From an uncultured Chitinophagaceae bacterium (GTDB lineage: Bacteria; Bacteroidota; Bacteroidia; Chitinophagales; Chitinophagaceae), in assembly GCA_937981995.1 (NCBI GenBank), contig CALJNC010000052.1:1-56320 (forward strand): DNA of 56,320 bases, read 5' to 3'. A program made the translations under genes and the position numbers. Positions 52,601-56,320 of this stretch are shown in pieces (positions within the stretch are counted from its first letter, which is position 1; each line of letters begins with the position of its first letter). Below the pieces are notes generated by a model. It was not told the DNA's origin and ran no database searches. It was given only the letters and a program-made list of their open reading frames with translations.

Positions 52601-54905
52601 GTCTTACTCTGGTTTTGCTGTAGTAGGTACAGGTACTCCTGCTGCTACGGCTGCTGATTGGACTGGTACTACTGTAGGTGGTGGCGGTACAGCTGGTTGG
52701 ATTAGAACAGGATTGGATGATACCAATGATGCTTCTGATTGGACAGTTGCTAGTGCAACTAACACAATTTCTTATGGTGCATTAAATGCTGCTTATACGC
52801 CAGCTGGTTGTGAAGGAACTAGAACTGCTGTGATTGTGGTTTCAACTCCTGCAACTCCAATTACCGCATCTTCTGATACTACAGTATGTTGGGATGGTTC
52901 TGTAACGGTTCCATTAACTGCAACTAGTACGAATACTGCTTATACATATACGTGGTCTCCAGCAACTGGTTTAAATACTGCAATGGGCGCTACAGTAAAT
53001 GCAAATCCTACTGTGGCAACACAATATGTTGTAACAGGTGTAGATGCTACAGGTTGTGGTAATACGGATACTGTAAACATTGCTGTTGTAGATTCATTTA
53101 CAACTACAGCAAGTGTGAATCCTGGATATATTTGTGGATCAGATTCTGCTGAAATTAGTGCAATGACATTAATACCACCATATTGTGCAAGTAATGCGAC
53201 CAATGGTTTTGATACTAAAATTGATACGGTAACTTTTGCAGGTGTATCTATTGGATCTCCTACTACTGGTCAGGAAACATACACTGATTATACAGCAACA
53301 GTAATTCCAGTAACTGCAGGTGTAGCATTGCCATTAGCTATTCGTAATGGAGCTTCTGGAACAGCGCACTATGCTTCTTATGTAAAAGTATTTATTGATT
53401 ATAACCAAGATGGAACATATGCAGCTTCGGAAGAAGTATATGCTTGGGGTAATACCACTGCGTTTAACACTATTCCAGCTACAACCGTAACGATTCCTAC
53501 AACTGCCTTAAATGGTATGACAGGAATGAGAGTAGTGCTTAGAGAAAGTGGTTCAGCTACAACAACACTAGCATGTGGAACATTTACGTATGGTGAAACC
53601 GAAGATTATATGTTAGATATCTCAGGCGGTTCGGCTGCTCCAGTATTTAACTATGCTTGGATGCCAGGAATGTTAATGGGAGATACAGTTGTAGTAACTC
53701 CAGCAGGAACTACAACCTATACAGTAACACAAACTGATGGTTTTGGATGTTCTTCTTCTGATTCAGTAGTAGTAAATGTAAATGCCGTGTCTGGTATTTT
53801 ATCGCAAGCAACTGCTTCAAATGCTGCTTCAACTACAGGTACTCAAAATCAAACCTACCCACAAATGGATGGTACCACTATCAATTACTATGACCCAAGT
53901 TGTAACTTGATTGTAACAGTAAATGATGGTATGGGTGGTAATGTACTAGGTAGTACAGTATCAGATGTAACAATTGATGCAACGGTTCAAAACCATAACG
54001 GTCAGCCTTATACGCGTCGTTGGTTTGAAATTACACCAACTAGCGATGGACCAGCAACAGTTACTATCTATCAAACACAAGCAGACTTTGATGATTACAA
54101 TGTATTTGCAACCGCAAACGGATGGCCTTTATTGCCAACTGGTCCTACGGATGCTGCTGGTATAGCAAATGCACGTGTAACGCAAATTAGCGGTGGTACA
54201 TTAGGAGTAGGTACTCCTACACAACACACTCCTGCTACAATTGTATGGGATGCTACTGATTTGCATTGGGAGCTTACTTTCCCTGTTACAGGGTTTAGTG
54301 AATTCTATACACATACTGTGAATCCAGGAAACGTTGTATTACCAGTTACATTAACTGAGTTTACAGTAACTAAGGATGGTAGTGTAAGCTTAGCTGCTTG
54401 GATTACTTCAAGTGAGCGTAACAACAGCCACTTTAACTTACAACGTAGTGTTGACGGAAACGACTTTACTACATTAGGTAAAGTGAATACGAAGTCAGTA
54501 GACGGAAATAGCACAACTGAGTTGAGCTATAACTTTACAGATGTAGCACCTCAAATAGGACATAACTACTACAGATTAGAGCAAGTAGACCAAGATGGTC
54601 AAATGAGCTATAGCGAAATAGTAGATGTAGTATGGGGCGCTGACGGAAGTGTTGTAACGATCTATCCTAATCCTGCAACTGATAACTTAAACGTAGATGT
54701 ATCTACGGATAAAGTATCTCAGATTGAAGTAAGATTAGTAGATATGAGCGGTCGAGTGATTCAAAGCGTAATGCAGAAAACTGCAAAAGGCATGAACAAC
54801 GTAAGCTTAGACCTTAGCACGATTGCTAATGGTATCTACGGTGTTCAAATCTTAGAAAACAACAACTTGATTCACACAAGTAAGGTGAACAAGCAAGACA
54901 AGTAA
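49677..54905 (+). CDS. Giant T9SS-secreted multidomain surface protein (1742 aa)
   Basis: An exported 1742-residue protein with signal peptide MKKIVLFLLIVSVFFSFQSEAQ. By eye: an N-terminal sandwich (about 22-200), two fibronectin type III domains (203-400, starting CLPPIGLSATNI and SCAAPTALSATS), a MAM-like domain (about 410-590), a CARDB-like domain (about 595-700), Ig-like repeats, a lamin-tail-like domain (about 856-1000, DPLEFTNIGTAPLDVSGWKV), more Ig repeats, a GEVED domain (about 1165-1325, ending TYGETEDYMLDISGG), and the C-terminal module 1557-1742 with the sorting domain from TIYPNPATDNLNVDVS. It shares MAM, GEVED, GMLMG-repeat and C-terminal units with the 2026-residue protein. Probably an adhesin or matrix protein. 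Confidence 0.92.
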   Translation: MKKIVLFLLIVSVFFSFQSEAQVVTQIGSGTTTNTTTSYPAPFGNYWWGARHQQLYTAAELTSAGLTAGAIINDLGFKVVGAAQNQQLDNFEMKIAGVTNTTLTTAWVTGTATVFGPANYTPTTGTNLFTLSAPWVWNGTDNLLVETCFNNGSFNNNEVMENTAIANMSNHYRADATGVCANAASTGLNTSRANLVINYLPPGSCLPPIGLSATNIMPTSATLGWVDTLNAMPAMTYDIELLPATAPPSGTPTATGITTTSYNQTMLTPSTSYDFYVRGHCSATDTSIWIGPFTFTTIASCAAPTALSATSVAMGTSITATLDWTENNMPAVNNWDLILGLSGTVPTPTATSTPTIPGITTKPYSIPGLPENTCFDYYVRTNCGAGTSLWVGPFTFCTPILPLSCASGSPTIVYQEEFTNTFTFQTNIPNAAAPGWTNTATANPRWALESNATGSATTGPNFGAQGSSGYAYLEVSCVSGGTDTLTSPAIDLTAATGAARVKWFNHMYGPNSGALELFIDDGTTVTSVWSDSGQTQASSAAPWDSAVVNLNAYVGSTINLVFVGTAANPGGCSGDRGIDQIEVEACLPQLVDMAADTITAPVDMASCYTATETIDVQISNASLSTIDFSVDSVLVTVDITGATTATLTEWVTTGTLAGNATQIVTMTTPVDMTTAGAYNISAYVTVMGDTDSLNDTTANVAVYMAGAGAGSIGASPDVLCVSGTTDVSFSGLPGVTVQYQEAAAATGPWTNVGTGGTMYTSGTLTATTYYRALFSCNGTTDTTNVDTVIVNNPMMLTSMGDTICGADTATLMATATSATINWYDAATGGNLLDTGGVFNPFVTVTDTFYVAPLDGAGKLLITGVCNFNNATGWLAPTAPVPAAVQDPLEFTNIGTAPLDVSGWKVEVTGGAAGSFTFPAGAIVAPNSTVVLGRGTSAGPDVAGQYYQAPTLPTTSSGVALGVIVSDAAATVQDVMSYSGFAVVGTGTPAATAADWTGTTVGGGGTAGWIRTGLDDTNDASDWTVASATNTISYGALNAAYTPAGCEGTRTAVIVVSTPATPITASSDTTVCWDGSVTVPLTATSTNTAYTYTWSPATGLNTAMGATVNANPTVATQYVVTGVDATGCGNTDTVNIAVVDSFTTTASVNPGYICGSDSAEISAMTLIPPYCASNATNGFDTKIDTVTFAGVSIGSPTTGQETYTDYTATVIPVTAGVALPLAIRNGASGTAHYASYVKVFIDYNQDGTYAASEEVYAWGNTTAFNTIPATTVTIPTTALNGMTGMRVVLRESGSATTTLACGTFTYGETEDYMLDISGGSAAPVFNYAWMPGMLMGDTVVVTPAGTTTYTVTQTDGFGCSSSDSVVVNVNAVSGILSQATASNAASTTGTQNQTYPQMDGTTINYYDPSCNLIVTVNDGMGGNVLGSTVSDVTIDATVQNHNGQPYTRRWFEITPTSDGPATVTIYQTQADFDDYNVFATANGWPLLPTGPTDAAGIANARVTQISGGTLGVGTPTQHTPATIVWDATDLHWELTFPVTGFSEFYTHTVNPGNVVLPVTLTEFTVTKDGSVSLAAWITSSERNNSHFNLQRSVDGNDFTTLGKVNTKSVDGNSTTELSYNFTDVAPQIGHNYYRLEQVDQDGQMSYSEIVDVVWGADGSVVTIYPNPATDNLNVDVSTDKVSQIEVRLVDMSGRVIQSVMQKTAKGMNNVSLDLSTIANGIYGVQILENNNLIHTSKVNKQDK

Positions 54906-54934
54906 TAGAAGTAAATAACGTTACTTATTATAGC

Positions 54935-54966
54935 AAGCGCCCTTCATTTTGAAGGGCGCTTTTTTT
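54935..54966 (+). terminator. Terminator of the 1742-aa T9SS gene
   Basis: Stem AAGCGCCCTTC/GAAGGGCGCTT with a 5-nt loop, ending in a run of Ts, 30 bp after the stop. Confidence 0.9.
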
Positions 54967-55065
54967 GATTTACTCAAATTTTTTTATACTAAAACCATTC
55001 AAACTAATTAAATATTAGAGTTAATGAAATGTTTTTCACTTTTTGGTAGTCTTAAAAAATTAAGA

Positions 55066-55073
55066 TAACTTTA
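55066..55073 (+). promoter_or_regulatory. -7-like box TAACTTTA of the last gene
   Basis: Seven of eight bases match TAnnTTTG, 27 nt before the ATG at 55101. A similar TAACTTAG lies at a comparable distance from the ATG of the 1742-aa gene. Confidence 0.35.
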
Positions 55074-55100
55074 GTTCTCATTTAAAAAAATTTATTAATT

Positions 55101-56320
55101 ATGAAGAAAATACTACTACTATTTGTAGCAATATTATGTGCTTCTGTTATGTCCTTTGGACAAACACCGCCCTTTGCCCCTACCACTTTGGGTACAAGCA
55201 GCAATTCCATTCCTTTGAATGGTACGTCTACATCTTGGCAAAAAATTCAAAACATTTATCCAGCAGGTTATTTTGCCGGAGGTGCTTACATAGGTATCAT
55301 TGATACTTTATGGATTAGATGTGCAACCAATCGCCCAACAGGAGCTGGCCTTTATGGTGGCTTTGAGGTATCTGTTGCACAAAACGTAGGAACCCAAGCT
55401 AATTGGACAAATACTACGTTTAATACAGGAATGACTTCCATTTTTAGTAATGCATCTTACACAACAAATCCGATTGTAACCGCATTGCCTAATAATGGTT
55501 GGTTGGCTATTCCTATAACTACTCCATTTTTATATAACCCAGCTTTATCGTTGGTTATTGAAATTCGTCAAAACTCTTACACTACCTTTAACGGTACTAC
55601 TGTAAGAAATAACACAACTACAGGTACTTCAAGAATGTGGGGTCTTTATGGTGCAACAACTGGTTCTTCAGGTACGGGCTTAATGGATGCAGGTTTATCT
55701 TTATTATCTCCATTAAATTGTGCTACTCCAACAATGGGTACTGCATCTTATGTAGGTACAGATTCTGTAACTTTATCTTGGACAGAAAATAATACACCTG
55801 CTGCAACTACTTGGGAAATTGAGTGGGGTCCTGCAGGATTTACTCAAACAGGAACACCTCAAATTACAACAACTACAAATCCTCATGGGATTGGAGGTTT
55901 AACTAACAATACTGCTTATGATTTTCATATAAGATCTTATTGTGGCGCTGGTGATTCAAGTTTTTATCATTCAATATTAAATGTAACTACCTTGGCAACT
56001 TGTCCTTGGCCAACTACATTAAACGCTACAGGTATTACCGCAACACAAGCAACATTAAGCTGGGTAGATCCAGCTCCAACACCAAGTGGTAATTATGATT
56101 TATTATTAGGTTTAGCAGGAACACTTCCTGATCCAAACCTTATGAATACAACTCCAACTATTCCTGGATTAACTTCAACAACCTTTACATTACCTGGTTT
56201 ACCAGATAATACGTGTTTTGATTATTATGTTCGTTCAGATTGTGGGCCTGGTGATTCAAGTGTATGGACAGGACCTTATACCTTCTGTACTTTAATTGCT
56301 CCATTAAATTGTACTGCAGG
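55101..56320 (+). CDS. Fibronectin-III secreted protein, 3' end outside window (probable T9SS cargo)
   Basis: The frame is open from the ATG at 55101 to the window end (406 codons), so the gene is cut by the boundary. It begins with signal peptide MKKILLLFVAILCASVMSFGQ. An N-terminal sandwich follows (about 25-205, with GAYIGIIDTLWIRCATNRP and LVIEIRQNSY), then at least two fibronectin type III units beginning LNCATPTMGTASYVGTDSVT and TCPWPTTLNATGITATQATL; the second ends in FDYYVRSDCGPGDSSVWTGP. The latter strongly resembles the FDYYVRTNCG end of a unit in the 1742-residue protein just upstream. A T9SS sorting domain is expected at the missing C-terminus but is not seen. Confidence 0.88.
   Translation, partial: MKKILLLFVAILCASVMSFGQTPPFAPTTLGTSSNSIPLNGTSTSWQKIQNIYPAGYFAGGAYIGIIDTLWIRCATNRPTGAGLYGGFEVSVAQNVGTQANWTNTTFNTGMTSIFSNASYTTNPIVTALPNNGWLAIPITTPFLYNPALSLVIEIRQNSYTTFNGTTVRNNTTTGTSRMWGLYGATTGSSGTGLMDAGLSLLSPLNCATPTMGTASYVGTDSVTLSWTENNTPAATTWEIEWGPAGFTQTGTPQITTTTNPHGIGGLTNNTAYDFHIRSYCGAGDSSFYHSILNVTTLATCPWPTTLNATGITATQATLSWVDPAPTPSGNYDLLLGLAGTLPDPNLMNTTPTIPGLTSTTFTLPGLPDNTCFDYYVRSDCGPGDSSVWTGPYTFCTLIAPLNCTA

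Noticed and set aside
35097-54905. Long open frames on the opposite strand or other frames inside the giant T9SS genes (for example around 38081-38458 and 52940-53203)
   Set aside because: They are shadows of repetitive Thr/Ala/Ser/Asp-rich coding sequence and have no domain-like features or starts of their own.
1-56320. tRNA, rRNA, riboswitch, CRISPR, phage or insertion-sequence signatures
   Set aside because: I checked the intergenic regions by eye and saw no cloverleaf, known riboswitch core, regular spaced repeats, transposase or integrase motifs. Short or divergent RNAs could still be missed.

Overview
This window is an AT-rich chromosomal segment from a Bacteroidota bacterium; the exact order cannot be fixed from sequence alone. 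Four things point there: many secreted proteins end in type IX secretion system (T9SS) type A sorting domains with a YPNP motif; lipoproteins have typical lipoboxes; start codons lack clear Shine-Dalgarno sites; and upstream boxes match the Bacteroidota -7 element TAnnTTTG. I see no phage genes, insertion sequences, CRISPR arrays, tRNA or rRNA.

Layout. Bases 1-16.6 kb are mainly housekeeping: RecQ helicase (5' end missing), L-serine dehydratase, a DUF6265-like lipoprotein overlapping a TrmH/SpoU RNA methyltransferase, a TolC-HlyD efflux operon with no pump gene beside it, a GT39 glycosyltransferase split by a frameshift, an LpxL-type acyltransferase, an outer-membrane protein, NadD, an RluA-type pseudouridine synthase coupled to an M28 peptidase, a SnoaL-like protein and a PpiD-like periplasmic foldase. 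Bases 17-20.5 kb hold a DUF6029-like outer-membrane protein followed by two tandem, partly gene-converted Omp28-type CxxC lipoproteins. Bases 20.5-34.8 kb hold methylmalonyl-CoA epimerase, IscS, an LVIVD-repeat lipoprotein with a small barrel protein, release factor 1, acyl-ACP desaturase, a CotH-kinase surface protein, a DPP III peptidase, a fibronectin-III T9SS protein, a DUF5606 protein, and a gcvH-vanZ-mnmG run.

Bases 35-56.3 kb are dominated by secreted proteins: T9SS proteins of 2026, 379 and 1742 residues, plus a fourth that runs off the right end. The three complete ones share a C-terminal module of about 185 residues. Between them lie a ribonuclease H with a duplicated hybrid-binding domain, histidine ammonia-lyase, and an overlapping pair: a vanadium-haloperoxidase/PAP2 lipoprotein and a 1110-residue VCBS/ASPIC-UnbV lipoprotein.

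The most noteworthy signals are: (1) TAnnTTTG-like boxes ending only 4-8 nt before the start codon of eleven genes, which suggests leaderless or near-leaderless mRNAs; (2) the Omp28 tandem pair with patchwork near-identity; (3) the GT39 gene broken by one base; (4) a sigma-54-like element followed by two hairpins in an otherwise empty 316-bp gap; and (5) the shared modules of the giant T9SS proteins. Functions are inferred from recognised motifs only; no database search was possible.
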